DNA of 64,000 bases from Struthio camelus (taxonomy: Eukaryota > Chordata > Aves > Struthioniformes > Struthionidae). The DNA lies in NCBI RefSeq assembly GCF_040807025.1, contig NC_090945.1, positions 72,985,088 through 73,049,087 of the forward strand, read 5' to 3'. The notes under the pieces are model-generated. The model was not told the origin of the DNA and did no database searches. It saw only the letters and a list, made by a program, of their open reading frames with translations. A program made the translations under genes and the position numbers. Shown here one piece after another: positions 24,851 to 39,600 of the stretch; position 1 is the stretch's first letter; the number at the start of each line of letters is the position of its first letter.

Positions 24851-26109
24851 TGTTCACAGCTCTCTAGAAATTGGTGTCAGCTCCCTGATACAGAGAGTTT
24901 TACAGCTCTATAAATCAGGCTGAAAATGTAACCAGAAGCCCTGTTAGCTTTCTGTTTCTTTTAGCACATCCGTTTCTTGTAAAATTCCGATTAGAGGGAC
25001 TGGTCTCTGTAGAAATCTTTCACACTGAACCCAACAGTGCTATAAATCAAAGAACTACAAATCACCATAATTTGCAGATTCTGGGTTTCATCATTTTATT
25101 GCTTTTGGAGAAGTTATGTAAATGCTTTTGGACAATAGTGACCTTTACATTTCCTGTCATTTTCTGGGATGATGCAATAAATAAAAACATTGTCTGCAAA
25201 ACAGGTATCTTCTTCAAGTAGCTAATGCCATATTATTTCTCTAAAGGCTCATACCAAGAGTGTGTTCTCATATGAAGAAACTCACCAAAATTGTTGAGAT
25301 TACTCCCACAGGCTGAGGCTACAGGAGCAGTTTTTTTCTTAGAGAAGCAGCAGAAGTGGAGCAACACTTTCCAAGAGTTTCTGTGAACAAACAAAAATGT
25401 GATTTAGTGATGATCATGTGAATAACACCATTTATGACTCTGCTGCCCCAGCTCTTGCTGGGCTATACGAAATGACGGTTATCTGCTTTGGCAGGCAAAG
25501 ATTTCATCACCTCCAAGTATGAATGACAAAACTGTTTTCAACAAATTTTGCCCTCCCAGTGACAGTAAATTCAGTCTAGGCTAGCAAACTCTAGATAACC
25601 CTGAGCTGAGTCACACAAGCCTGCTCAGTAATGCATCAGATCCAACAGTGGTCACAGCTTTGATTCAGTAAGCAATGTGAAAGGGAAATCGTTAGAGGAA
25701 TGCTTTTAGACTAGGCTTTGTCACGAATCAGATTCTGTGCGATACTTTCACAGGCTCCAAACCTGTAAGTATCTGTCAGTTTTAACTGCCTACTTCCAGC
25801 AGTGTCAAGTACAATGTCATCAGCAGACTTGTATCTTCTTAATATAACAGATTTCTGTTCACCATCCTATTCACATTGTTACTCAGAAAATACTCGGAGC
25901 TTCTGCTAACTCCCATGGATCAGGGAAAATAATAGAAGAAAGAAAGAAAAGAAGAATACGATACAAGGAAAAATGGCTTTGGATGCAAACTGAATGCATT
26001 GCATTCTTTCTTTTGGACTTAGTATCACACTGACAGTATGTCATTTACCAGGGGTAAATATAATACCTATGGATTTTGTATCACTACCATTTATGAATTG
26101 TACTTAGTT
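24851..26109. other. Intergenic, no gene seen
   Basis: AT-rich unique-looking DNA. A short purine run (AGAAAGAAAGAAAAGAAG) lies near 25937-25955. No exon or RNA gene recognised. Confidence 0.55.
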
Positions 26110-26225
26110 GCTATCTGAGAGCTCTAGTCATGCACCAGATACCCACCGTGCTAGATATTGTGCAAACACAGAACAAAAAGATGGTCCTCGCCAGTGTGAG
26201 CTCATAAATCTTTGTCTTGCCTTTA
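26110..26225 (+). repeat. Old interspersed repeat remnant
   Basis: CCACCGTGCTAGATATTGTG followed by CAAACACAGAACAAAAAGAT and GGTCCTCGCCAGTGTGAGCT matches the pattern I recognise as an old repeat of birds and reptiles (CCATTGTGCTAGGCACTGT, ACAAACACA.AACAAAAAGA). The family name is not assigned. Confidence 0.5.
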
Positions 26226-28999
26226 TCAGGACATCTGTAAGTTTACATTGCATGTTATTATAGACAGATAATGTATGTTGCAAGGAGAAAATTTCCAAAG
26301 GCTCAAGTAAGTGTTAGCCACCTGACTCTCCCTGACCCTCAGTGGGATTTTCAGTGCTTATCTGCCCACTGTGCCTTTGAAAAGGACCACTTACAGAGCT
26401 AGGTGATATGACCACATTTTTCAAAAGTTCCTTTAAATACTGGAAAATATTTCAGAAATTGGACCTATGTTTCATAGTCACTGTTTCTGATGTTGTTAAC
26501 TTTTCAATTCAGCTTACTGATTAAACAGATCTCTCATTTTTATTCTGTAGTCTGTAAAGTGAATTAAAGTTAACAAATAGAAAATTGAGTGCATTTTAAA
26601 AGCGATTTAAGATTCCTCTTTGTGCATGAGTTAGTGTTACAGTAGGACACCATCTGCTGTCCAGTTGGAGTCCAACTACAATTGGCTCAAAAGCAGAATG
26701 TAATATCCCAGCTATAAAAATAATGCGAGTTGTATTATCTTGGTAATGCTTAGCATTACATTACAAAGCAAATTCCCTGTCAGATTTGTGAGTCTGCGTT
26801 ATATTTTCTTTATGATACCTGATTGAATTTGCTCTTTTTTATCTTTATGTAGTGGGAATACATTAAAAGAGGATTTCTGCATGCAGCTAAGTTTTCCCTT
26901 TTTTGGTAAAATGGAATTTGGGTACTCAGAATGCTGAGAAATGAATGCCATAAGAGGAAACAAATAGTATTACTTCAGACTTTGCATTTGCAAATAAATT
27001 GTGCAAACCCTACTGATTAGTCCTAATCAAAAGCCAGCAAAAGACAGACAGCCGTGGTGCAGGCTCTCCCAGCCTGCCCTTGTAAGGTGTCTTCCCAGCC
27101 CTGTTCAACACTTGGGAAAGCATCCGAGGCTTTGTTGGTGGAGCTGCCAATTAGTGTTAATTATAAAGGCAATTTGCACACTGTGGCCACTCTACAACTA
27201 GAAAGCGGGCTGAGATCATCCACTTAATTTTCTCAGGACACTAAGTTGGTCACTAGGTGGTAACAACTTTGGGTTACTGTCAGCTTGGAGCACTTTCAAA
27301 TGGTGACCTCGCTGTGAGAAACTCCGAAGTCCCTTGCAGTTCTCTTCTTTGCAATAAATTGCTCTCAAGCTCTGAAGATAGACTGACTTATCCCTATTGA
27401 CAAAATATGCCAAATGATCAATTGCTTGCATAATGAATATTTTCTGAATTTCTACTTTCCAGTTTTTCTAGAAATAGGGAAATCTTCTTTAAATTGCTCA
27501 TAACTTATTTTTCTGCTTGTGCTGCTCATAATGACAAAACTATTCTAGAAGTATGCTGGATTACCATACTGTATCATAAATGCAACGTAGTGGAGATATG
27601 GTACCTGGTAAGCCGCAATTTGTGTTAGTACAGTAAAACTAGGCCAGAAATTGAAACAAGCTATGCAGGAAAAAGTTGTTATGACTGTATATATACTAAG
27701 GGCCTCAGTAATGTCCATAGGGGACCACAGTCTTTAAATTCCTCTCTTATGGCTACATAATGAGAGCTTTGGGTTAACTGAAGTGGCAAATTTAAGAATA
27801 AAATTGCCTTTAACTCCTTATCTAAGCCAATTAGTGAGTGATTTTCATACTGCTTTCTGGAGGGTCCTATGTTTCTCCACTGCCTGCACAGGAAACCTCG
27901 ATTTATTGTTGCAGTTAGCAGAGATGAATCTAGGTCTCACTGTGTAGGATACATAGCCATATCTGAGCTCCTGAGAAGCTATCTGAAACTAATCTTTTTG
28001 TCTACTTTTGGGAATCATCTAGACATTTTCTGCTAAGAAAACCCCTCCCGTTACAGGATGAAAGTCTTGGTCCATGTCCCAGTCACTTCTCTTTTCCACC
28101 TTCAAGACTGGCTATAATGGGAGTGGCACATACTAAACTGGAAACTGAGGAATAGCTTATCAGAACTAACCATACCATTCCCAATCCCTTTTTAGCAAGA
28201 CGAAGCTGATGATCCAGGAAAATACTTACAGAACAAATTGCACACACTTCAGGCTTTCCCAAGTCATTTGTTCATGTATTGAGAACTTTTGTAAGATAAG
28301 TTAAATTACTGAGAAGTTTGAAATTGCTCAGGCAAGATGTATACTAAGGCACGAACACAAATTTTAGAAGTAAGGAGGAAGAGAATGGAAAAATGCTGTA
28401 GGTGTTTTGATACATTTTTCTTTACATAAAAAGCTATTAATAAATTTGAAATAATCAGTGTCACTGAGTAATTTCCATATTGCTTGGGAATGAGCTCAGA
28501 TAGATGTACAATGATCTTAAGGTCATTACAAAATCACAGGTATGCTTTTCTGAGTTAAACAGGCATCTTGGCACACAGAGAAACTTGTCTTGATTCAATC
28601 CTCACTGCTGTGGAAGAGGATAATAAATATATCTATTGGAAAATTTGCATTACCACTTGGGTTAAGAAGTTACAGATCATATAGTAATATTTCACTCACT
28701 ACAAGCAGGTTGGAGAACTTTTATAAAGCAGATTAAGGTCAAGTCTAAAATATATCTATAGCACATAGTTCAAACACGACAACTGGATTCCTTTTATTTT
28801 TGCCATTTGTTTGATTTCACCACTTGAACCATTTCCACTAGCACCCAAGTATTAACAGAAGGGAATTCTCCTGGGCTTATTATTCTAATGGCCAGTCTCA
28901 TTATTTCCATGTTATATTTATAGACCTGAATGCTATGCACCAACATATAAGCTTTTTGTGTAAGTCATTTGCCATCTGCCTGCGATTTCCAGTCTTGAA
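26226..28999. other. Intergenic, no gene seen
   Basis: AT-rich DNA with no open frame above 75 codons. No exon, RNA gene or identifiable repeat. Confidence 0.6.
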
Positions 29000-29358
29000 T
29001 AGAGGAGGCTGATGGAAGACGTCCTGCATGCCTCAAGTATGTCAGGTCAGAGGTTCTTCAGGAAGAAATGGAAAAAGTGCTCCTCTGCTGTAGATAAGGT
29101 CAGAAACAGTGATCTTAAATTATTCAAGAGAGATTTGAGTGGGACATGAGGAAATATTTTCTAATGGTATAGACTGAAGAGAGACAGAAATAAACGGCCT
29201 AAGGAGACGGTGCAATGTCTGTAGTTACAAATACTTTTAAGCAGGCAAGCATCTATTATGAAGAGATTATAATCTGATCCTGCTTTTGGAGGGGGAAGTG
29301 AGGGTGAACTAAATAACTTTTTAAGATCCTTTTCATTTTTGGTGGTTCTGTGATTTTT
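29000..29358 (+). mobile_element. Old CR1 LINE 3'-end fragment
   Basis: Diverged CR1 tail in + orientation. The stretch ACATGAGGAAATATTTTCTA corresponds to the C-terminal coding end, and CTGATCCTGCTTTTGGAGGG followed by ACTAAATAACTTTTTAAGAT and GGTTCTGTGATT corresponds to the 3' UTR and ATTCTGTG tail. It is much more diverged than the copy at 55702-56755, with several indels and no open frame, so it is an older insertion. The left boundary is approximate. Confidence 0.65.
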
Positions 29359-29359
29359 T

Positions 29360-30110
29360 TTTCCACGGCAGTAACTGTGGCTACCACTGTGGCTGCTACA
29401 ACCTTTCCCCTCGCTCGGGATGCATTGCAATCGTAGGTGCGGCTCCCAGGTCGAGGTTGACTGTTGCCTCGGTTGCTTGTCCTGCCTGGACTGAGCGTCA
29501 ACCCATCGCCGGTTCGGTGCCACGACCCCATGTGGAGCCAGGCGGCCCAAGCAGGCCCAGGCTGCTTCGGCTGTGCTGCTCTGGAGAAAGGAAAGGAGAC
29601 AGCGCTTGGGACAATAGCAGCACAAGCAGACCTGATCTTTTCTCCTTCTTCTCTGCTGGTCTTGCCTGCTCCAGCTCACTGTGCCCCTCTGGCTGTAGCC
29701 ACTCCACAGGGACTGTCAATGTCAGGGCTTGTCAGCACAGGAAAACTTTGCCAGTTATTCCTTTGTAACGGTTCCAGTGAGGTTATATCACTATAACGCC
29801 ATCTGGGGATACTCTTTTTCTGCGATAAGAGTGGGTTTCTTTTGGCTTCCCTTAAATGTATTTGATTTCCAAAGGGACATAAAGACCCAGTGTCAGTCTC
29901 GTCGTAGCCAGGGGCTTGCGTGGGTTGAGCTACCGCTATGTGATTTGACTTGCATTGCATCTGACAGCCTTTGGCATCTGGCAGTTGACTTGCTCTTTCA
30001 CTCAGGGGTCGATGGGGATCAGGGACTGCTCCCCGTGAGCCCTACCTGGCATGCACCTCATCCTGTTCCCCACATCCACTTCTTCCCATGACTCCATCCT
30101 TTTCTTCCTA
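29360..30110. other. GC-elevated segment of unknown origin after the old CR1 tail
   Basis: Immediately beyond the CR1 tail the composition jumps to high GC with several CpGs (CCCTCGCTCGGGATGCATTG, CATCGCCGGTTCGGTGCCAC) and then declines toward 30100. Overlapping open frames of 90-172 codons exist on both strands, none recognised. It could be a later insertion, a retro-copy or a small regulatory island. I do not assign it. Confidence 0.35.
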
Positions 30111-33100
30111 CAGTGACATTCACTGATCTGCAGCTTATTTTGAAGATTTAGCTGGAATTTAAGCAGTATATTAACTTTGTGTTATCACTTTATGCAGAAC
30201 TGAATTTTATCCAGTTCCACTGACTAATCTGAGTGAGGTTCATGGGATTTGGAACAAGATTGGCCTTTAAGAGTGTTAATTAAGCATGTCTAACCCTGAG
30301 GCATGCTCAGCACTTCCAAGATTTGAAGGATTCGCTTCCCAGTGAAAGCTGTGGTCACCATGGGTCTCCCAGGATCAGAAATAAAAAGGAGGTTTGCATA
30401 GCGGGTTTCTGTTGGCACAAATGGTATCAGTCCTGAGGCAAAGAGGCAGGATCAGTGATGGCATAGCTGTGCCACCAGGAGCCACTGATGCTGCCCCTGT
30501 AATACTGGCTTCATGAGGGGAGGGCTTTTTTGAGATACTGTGTCACGACTGCTGTACTGCTAATGCAGTTCTAGACAAAGCCATAAACACAGATAAAAAT
30601 ATATCTTTGCTTACTGCAGCCTTCCCTCAGTTAAACAAACATGGTTACAGCTCAGCTGCTAATTCACCTTTAAAACCTATCCATAGGTCTAAACAAAACC
30701 GTACCAGCCTGAAACTGAATGACCACTTCCCAAACAAAACAACAGTCTCCTCCTACAGATGTGACTAGAAGATAGACTGAATTCATTTAAAGATGAAACC
30801 TTCATTACACAAGTCCTTTCAATATAAAAGTATAACATATTTTCATACATTAATGCCAGACCATCAGCATAATCCATAAATGAACTTCATATGTTTCTGA
30901 TTAAATCTCCCGTTCTGTATTTTATAAACCTCTCTCCTAAGAGATGCAACATGAGTTGGCCGGTCCTCCTCTGCTGAAGGAGCTCTATCTTCCCAGTGCC
31001 ATAGGGCAAATCACTTTATGACATTAATCTGACCTGTGTTCCAGTTACCTTTCTTGATGCTAAATCCTGCAGATGAGAGATATGAACAATATGCAAAACA
31101 GGAGTGGCCACAAAGTTCAAGTTCAGCATGGTGAGTGTTCCCCTGTCTTCAGTGGGCACATATGACCACACAGTGCCTGAGCACATAACTAAGGCCCCCC
31201 ACATGGATTTGATACAGTCAACAAGTAAATGCAAAACTCAGAACTAACCTACTCATTTTCTGCAGCGTCCAGTATAGGTTATGTGAAATATTAAAATATG
31301 TAATTTTAAATGTATGCCCTTTATTGCTTTATAATTAAGAAACCAGATCTTTTCCCACTGACTTTCCATGCAACTTTTCCTGTTCTCATATCCCATGTGG
31401 CTCTTAAGTATGCAAAGGCACCAGTATTAAAGTTTATAAGATATTTATATAAATCAGATGCTTGGTGAGCATTAAATCTGATTTTTTCTCAATAACCCGA
31501 GGGGGAATATTAAAATATTAAAATTGTTTGAATTTTTAAAGCACAAATGGGCTTTTGAATAGTTTAGGCCAAAGCCTCAACTCGTGTACGCAAATATATA
31601 CTGGCTGTGGATAGAGCCCTTGAAGTTTTAATCTTGTTATTCACATCTACCGAGACAAATGGCAGGCTTAGTAAAATGCCTGTTCCCAAAAATCACAAAC
31701 AGATTAATACAAAAAAGTAAATTTTGTGTTTTTTTCATCCTATAATTTACATTTTTACAAGGACATATATTTTGTTCTAAGTACTGATATCATGATGCAA
31801 AAATTGCAGTCAAAATCTCCTTATGGCATTATCAGACTAGGAACCTTCTGTATTTCAGTATCTTTTTTCATAGTTTTGAACTCCTTGAAGCCACAAATGA
31901 ATTTCCCGCTTCCAGAAACCTTCTTCCTCCCCTCTTAATATATTATGTTTCAGTAACTCCTCTTGATTCCATTTTCTGTCTTTGTCATCAGTCATGTTGT
32001 TAAAACAACACTTACAGTTGTGGCCCTAGTCTCGAGTTCTTTTTTTAATACATGAATTACATTTGCCTTGAAGAGGACATGTTATTGCTTTTGAGTTGTG
32101 CAAGGATATGTGCAGAATAGCTGGAGGAGAGCGAGATATTTAGGCAAAAGGAATGTTTGCTGTTTGCTTTAGGCTCTGATTAGGTCAATTCTTGAGACAG
32201 AGCTATGCCTACAAACCCACAATTACTGTAAGGCTGATTTTTCTGGAAAAAGGGATTTGCATACTGTTTGACCATTTTATTGTAGGACTGACGGATATAT
32301 GTACATATAAATATATATATATGTAAAAAAAGCAAATTGCGGCAGGAATGTACTTAGACTCTATACTGCTAATTTTTCCATCATTAAGAAATCAGTCTGC
32401 TGGCCCAGATACTGGTACGTAGAGAGATATTGCTGTGAGAATGGACTACTGGGATCAGAAGAAGAAGGCAACCATATATTTAGAAAAGTGATGATTTTGT
32501 TGTATTAAGAGGTTGCAATATTTGTGCTTCAGATTTCTTTCCGTACTTAACATCACAAAATGAAAAACAAATATTTTGGAGGAAAGAGAGAATTGAGTCC
32601 TTTGCCTCTCGAGCTGCTACTTAAATGAGTCCCTATTATAGTTTTTAAGAGTTACATTTTTGGGGATGTAGCAATCATAAAAAAATAAACAAGAACGTTT
32701 ACAATCTAATCATTGTAAGATTATTCCTGAATTTTTTAATATCTTGGCCTTTCAGTTTTCTGCTAGAACAGCTGCAGGGCTTTCGGGGGTAATGGTTAGT
32801 TCTTAATCAAATGGTTGAAAAACTCCTGAGAAGTGATTTGTCGTCTTAGACAACAGATTTTAAAAAATAACCCTAGAGCATGTGAAATTAGGCTTAAATG
32901 CCATTATGATAAAAGCCACTTAAGCTACTGGTAATCATCCTGTGTGTATTTGCACTCCACATATTTATATGAAAGACAGATCTGGACATGCTTCAATTAC
33001 CTTTTCAGCATATTTCTGAATACTCTTAATACTTTGAAAAATGTTATATACGCAAATTACAAAAAATACTGTAAGTGAAAAGGGTATGTCCATCATCATC

Positions 33101-33444
33101 ATTATTGTTGGCCCTCATCAAAAAAAATCTTGTTAAAGTAGATAAGTGACTTTTGTAAACTAGAGGTGAAAGAACCCATTGGATCATTGAGTTCACTATG
33201 ACAAACTGGGCATGCCCCCATTATAGTTTATCTAGAAGGAAAATACTAAGTCACTAATTCATAACAGACACCCTTCCTCGGCCTCACAAGCTGTTTTCTT
33301 CTGTTCAACAGTACTGATTAGATCTCCATCTGATCTGATCACCTGTCAGATGTTCTCAAGATGTATTCTTACTCCTAGTTATCAGTATTTCCCAGATTAC
33401 CTTTAAATCAAGATGCTGATGAAAAAGGAAGATCTTGCACAGAA
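30111..33444. other. Intergenic, no gene seen
   Basis: AT-rich. A short TA run is at about 32306-32323. A weak CR1/L3-like scrap may occur near 33160-33230 (GAACCCATTGGATCATTGAG), but it is too diverged to call. No exon recognised. Confidence 0.5.
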
Positions 33445-33600
33445 GTCATTTGGATCCTGGAGATCTGGATTTAATACTGGGTTTGGCTGCAAGCTCCCAA
33501 TGTTAAGATGAAGCGCTTGCTGAGTTTCTCTGTGCTTCAATGTCATTAATAAATCTTTAATGACCCTCACTGAAGATTAAGGAGGACTAATTCAGGTGAA
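33445..33600 (+). repeat. Probable MIR-type SINE remnant
   Basis: GGATCCTGGAGATCTGGATT followed by CTTGCTGAGTTTCTCTGTGC and TTCAATGTCATTAATAAATC follows the order of MIR landmarks (GACTCTGGAGCC..., ACTT..CTCTCTGTGCCTCAGTTTCC...). It is highly diverged. MIR copies are ancient and shared across amniotes. Confidence 0.5.
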
Positions 33601-36600
33601 GAGAAGCTCCATGGAGGCCTTCAGAGGTCTCTCGCCGCTGGCTGTACAGAGAACGTATAAAAACTGGTAAAACTTTCTTCTCTGTTCCCAAGAGGAAGAC
33701 ACAATTTAAACCTACCTGTACCTAAACCTAAACTTGCGCCTCTCCTGCCTTATCATGCTTGAACCTGTTTTACCAAATCAGAAACAGACAAATAAGCTTT
33801 ACCCATCTGTGTCCTAAAATATTTCAATATTTAAACTCATCATACACTTCAGATGCAGGCAGGCAAATTTTCTTCTTGTTTGTAGCACTGTAAACCTAGA
33901 CTATTTCTTCAAGCAGAAAAGTTCTCTGGAAGAACCTCACTCACATTGCTTGCAGAGACTTGTACTAAATGCTATTCAAAATATTGGGTCAACGTGATTC
34001 AGAAACAGGACACTGAACGGGGGTCAAAGGCCATGAACACTATAGTGGTATTTTACAGGAACATTCCTTGATGCATAGGCATATTCAAGTGAAACAGCTC
34101 CATGAAAGATCAGATATTTGATTTTGTAATGAAATAAATATTGTTTTTTTTTGCAGTTCAAAGCGTCTCAAACAGTGTGCCACAGCCCTTAAAGCAGTAC
34201 TTCTGTAACATGAAACTGAGGATATGTGCTGCGTGCCCAGGGACGGCATGAGGTGGGGTTAGGAGGCAAAGTGTGCTGGGATAGCACTGGGGACCATGTG
34301 GGAGCAAAGGGACCTGGTGTATGTATTCGGCCCATAATACCTACCAGGAGTAGTCCTGTCTCAGATTGACCCCAAGAGTGCCAGCTAGCAAAACCATGCC
34401 AGGGAGCAAGGTAATAATTAAGCAGCATGGACAACCACTGGTTTAGTGCTTGAGTTTGTTTCCCGGCCCTGTTTCATTAAGCAGCTTAGACATAGCCCTT
34501 TTAACTAATGCTTTAGTAGTGTGCTCATCTGATGAAGAAACTGTCTGTGTTCTGGTGTCATTCATCTTTAAATGTAGGCAAAGGTATTGGGTATCTCTGG
34601 CTGTGGGGTTTGGACAAGAGAGAATGTATGGAACCTTAGAGCGGTAAGTGGGGAAAAGCGGTTATGGAAACTAAAGTGAATCAGGTAAGCTCAAGCTAAT
34701 ACTGTGCTTCTAAGCACCTGGGAAAAAAAGTTGACATGAAAAAATGGTGCAGCTTATTCTCTTAGACTTATGATTCTCATTACTCTGAAGAGGAAATCTG
34801 ATCAACAGCACTTTTACATTTGTAAACAAACCTAAATGTGGGCATTTTCTGTGACCTTTTTTTTCTCTGTGCAAGAGATCAGACTAGTAGTCATAATGGT
34901 TTCTTCACCATTGTTTCGACAAAGCATTTCTAATGTCAACTGTAATTGTTCCCTCTGTGTGCGCAGTAATGAATGTCAATGGATTAAGAAGCTAGTTGTA
35001 CATCCTGTAGCGACTTCCTCAGAAACCTTATTCCCATACCAGCAAACATTAGCTCAGCTTAATTTATTGTATACTATCAAAGATTAACTTATGACCAGCT
35101 TTCCAAGTCATTATGCATTCAGGCAGACAAGATAGACAATATGGTGTCATGATGAGCGCTAGGGTAGACACAAGCTATATGGGCACTAATAAATATGGGG
35201 ACAATTTAAGCTGTATTTATTCTTTATCATTTTTTACTGGTGCTATCACAACTTACAGAAACTGTTTTTGAATAAGAAAGACTTTATATCATTTAGGCTT
35301 TTCCTGGACTTGGGTGCGTTAATTTTACTTTATGTCAACGTGGCTCTTGGCTTCTCTTGATAATTATGTATTCAAGCTTGTCATCATCAGAAGAATAAAC
35401 AAGTGACCCAATTCAGCTTGGTCTTCACCTTTCACCCACGTAAAATTTCAAAAGGAGACTTATTGTTTTTGCATGTGTTGTAACCCTGTAATTATGAAGA
35501 AATTCAGTAGCAAATTACTTCCATGGCTTTTCCCCTCCATTCTCAGCAGTTGAAAGCATTCCTTCAAGAGACATTAACTAGTCTCAATTTCCCTGTTGCT
35601 CTGAGAATAGTATACTAATGAAAATATACACTAAATATTTTCTCGAGAGAGAAAAACTGGTAAAGTCAGTGGAGGTAAATCATTGTCCATTATCAGTTAC
35701 AATTTGACATGCATTCCTTTTATTGCTCAACACTTCATTAATGTCGGAGAGGTAAACACTGGGGGACATCTCGCAACTTTGAAGAAGCTCTTACCTGCAC
35801 AGAATGTGATTAACCATCTACTACAATAGTCTTAGGTTCCTAGAACTGGACGGTCATAGACAGCAGTCACTTTGAAAGTATGGGAAAATAGTGGAACAAA
35901 TCACAGATCATGTCAAAATACGTTGTGTGAAATGAACAATGCGATAAAAAGCTAGCAGCTGGATGCTAGCCTTTACCACAATTTATCAGCCATGAAAGGA
36001 AGCTAACACAGTTTGTAGGTTAGGAAATACTGTCACTAGACATATCTTTTGCAATATGGCTGTTTTTGCAATATGTGTAGAAAAGGCTGTTGGGCTGGGC
36101 TCTCAAATCACAACAGCTGAATGGGATAGTGGACTCGTAATATTTGCCATCTAGCTGAGCCTCGAGTGGCTGACTACTTAAAGTATAATCAGTATGACAT
36201 TTTGGAAGGTTACTTTTATTCATAACATGTTTTCCTATGCTTGCCAGCTCCGAAGATGGAAGACAACCTGACAACACTTTATGCACTGAGATCTTTGACC
36301 TGAAAATATATAAAACAACTATTTTTCCCAACACGTTTTTTGGTGAATTTGTCTGAATGCCATAAATCGTGTATCTAAGAAACAGGCTTCATACAATTCC
36401 TTTGAGTGCCTGCTCTGTTAGTAACAACCTATTTTTATCGACAGGGTGGAAGTGAGCTAGCCAAATGCTGGAGAGCTGGGATGACAGCTGATGTTCCTCT
36501 TTTAATAAATCTGTGATTTCAAGCCATTTTACAGTGGGACAGTCAGAATAATCGAGCCTCTGACATTGTCAGGGGGTTGATTAGACCTAGAAATCCTGGG

Positions 36601-39600
36601 CTAGAGACTTCATAGCAGGCTCTCTATATAAATCTGAAATAACTCCTTTGAAGACAAAGATATAACACTAGGAGAGAAAAACTGCATAAACAAGGTCTGT
36701 TGCACCTTATTTAACAGACTGTATATCACATTTTTGTTAAAAGTTAATATTACTCTATTTTCTTACTATGGGAGACCTTACATAACTTCAGTTTTTAGCA
36801 AAGTTAGGCTTCCTCTCATCTAACATAGCTGAGGTTTAAGATTTTGGTTCTACTGTTGCCAAGAAGAGCTATTTTAGAGAGAGTTTTTAAGTAATTGCTT
36901 TGTAATGAGATATAATAACGAGGTCATGGAATACAGGTACCTGGGATTCACGTTGAGTTTATGCATCCTAGTCTGTTAAAAATGCCTTAAATTACACTTC
37001 ATTTAAAAAACAAAAACAGCAAGGGTATTTGAATTAATCTTAATGATGGACAAGTCTAAGGCTCTCATGCCTTTTATTTATTTGCAATTTATATCGTCTT
37101 CACATGGCTATGGGGAAGAAATGCACCCTTCAGGAGTTCCAGCTGACCTGATGGTGTATTGAAGGCAGGTATTCTCCAGGTTCTCAAAGGCTGCAATGGG
37201 TTCTCATCACACCACCGTCAGCAGGGACGCAGTCTTTCAGATGGTGTGCTGTTTCAGAAAGTTGTGGCAAAAAAGAGAGCATGCAAGGAATCTTTCCCTC
37301 CTGGGAAATGTTCTGCTTACTGCCTGTGAACGAGAAAGAAGAAATAAGAGGAAAATGGACACGCAGTCCAGCCTGAGGGTCTTGTTACCAATCCCAGCAT
37401 GTAACTGAATACCTCTCCAGTGTAGTTAGCATCCAGAACTTTCTAGCTTGGTAGATTTTTCTTTGTGCTTCCTGACTTTGACTCCTGACCTTCATCGTAC
37501 CTCCATGGCTCTAGTCATTGTGATAGGGCCATTACAGGGCCTCTGTTCATGACACTTTTTTGTCCTATTCAGAACTATTATGTAGATGGTCATCATTATT
37601 ATACTGAAATCTCATGTAATTATGTCAAATCCCTACGTGATCTGGAGCTCTAGGAATTCCTCCTAGCCTGCTGCAGACAGCACTGCTGACCTGGGATATG
37701 CCTGCATGGGTGCCTTAGTAGTAAGAGAGAGAGCGGCAAAATTGCCCCCAGCCATGGACGAGTTAGGGATAGGACTCGCATATGGGCTGAACTGAAACCC
37801 ATGAACCCAGAACAGTTTTTTTTCTTTCAGGACTGGCAAGACTGCTCAGTCTGAAGGCTGGACTTCAAAGTCCATGTTTTTGGATAGGTTATAGTGCAAG
37901 CATGGATTTAATAGGGAGAGTTAAAAAAAAAAAAACAACCCATCAGCAGGAATAAGTGCAAGGTGTGCTCATGTGCCCTCAACACTTTCACTTTCCTCTC
38001 TCACATGAAGACTACCTCCAGTCTTGCAGTAGAACCTTTAATTATTGCCACAGATTAGGTTCAGGTTGAGTAGCCTGTAGGCTGAGACTTCCCCGATGTC
38101 TGTACAAAAATGGGCACATAATTCAGAGACTTAATTCACTGATTTTCCTCTTCTGTCAGGTGTCCTCAGTCTTCCCCATTCATTTGGCTTGGCTGAGCTT
38201 AGATGCATCAACTTCACATCAGTCACGTGTAGCATTTTAGTGTTACGAAGTTGCCTAATTTACTCAAGCGGGATTCTAGAATCCAAAAATATATATTTTG
38301 GCAGGGGTTAAACCTTAATCTCAAATGCTACATGCCAATTGAAAGTGTATTTTGTGTGCAGATTTATCTGAGAGTGGCTTGGCACTAACGGATTTTCCAT
38401 TGGCGCTAAAAGAGCCGTTGCATGCCAAGAAAGTAAATATCAAACAGAAATGTGCCAGTATTTCCTGCCAGTCTCACATTTTTGAAACTTTTTCCATCCT
38501 CCATGCCATTGATTTCTGATATGCTCCCAGGCTTCCTAGGGAAAGTCTTTTGAGTCGCACCCCAGGATGTTGAAAGTCTTGTAATTTGAATAGTAAAAAT
38601 GTTAAATGAAAAAGGGCCCCTTCCCCCTCCAGCACCCCCAAGGAAAATCCTAGAATCTTTTCCTGTGAAAAGCTGGAATACTCCAAGGGGTTTTAAACCA
38701 TCCAGAACACACAACAGATGGAAAGTGACACTGGCTCAGGATGGTAGACATTCCTTCCAATTTTCGCACAAACAAGTTGCTAAAGCCTTTCCGTCTCTTT
38801 TCTGAGACTCTCGTGCCATACGCTTTTCCTGATCATACATCATTATTGATTTCTATGTCTCATTTTCCCACAGTCGGCTTTTTAATTTTTTCTCACTCAT
38901 TCCTACTCTTGGAGCTTTCTCCCAGCTTCTGTCTGCCAAGTTCCACCCTTGAAACTCTTTTCCTTGAAGGCTCTTTTCTTTCACAAGTTATTCCTACACC
39001 GTTGGCCACTCAGGCCCCTGCCTGACTTGCATCTGTTTGTGCCTGTGCACGTTCTCTGGGGCTCAGACCAGGAGTTCTCCGTCAGGCTCCTGTCCTGCAA
39101 GCAAACCGCATAGATCAACCTTGCCATCACTTGATTTCCTGGAGGAGATACCTCAGTCATGACTGGAGCTTGTTTAATAACATGCCACGTACTTAAACAG
39201 CAGTAACAAAAGTATCCAGAATATGCTTTAATCAGTCTGGCGGAGGAAAATAGAAAATAACATAGTCCATAATTTACTGTATTTTATAAAGCATAGATTT
39301 TTTTTGGGCACTTTTGTTTGTTTTCTAGGCAAAATGTTATTGTTCACTATCGCTTATGATACTATGCACAAAAAAGTCACATTTCTTAGTGACCTGCTTG
39401 GCTTGGCTGATTTTGGTGTTCAAGTATCTGTCAGTTAGATCTAGTATCTCCTAGGTTTTAGGTATGGTACAAAATGGAAAAATGCAGTGAAAATCAAAAA
39501 GGCTTTTGTCTTACTAATATGGGTTAAAAAAAAGCCCGTTGCTTGAACAGGATCCTAAAAGTTTCTGTTTTTGACTCATAGAATTATTTTGCTGATTAAA

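Noticed and set aside
33160-33230. Possible CR1/L3-like scrap (GAACCCATTGGATCATTGAG)
   Set aside because: Too short and diverged to separate from chance.
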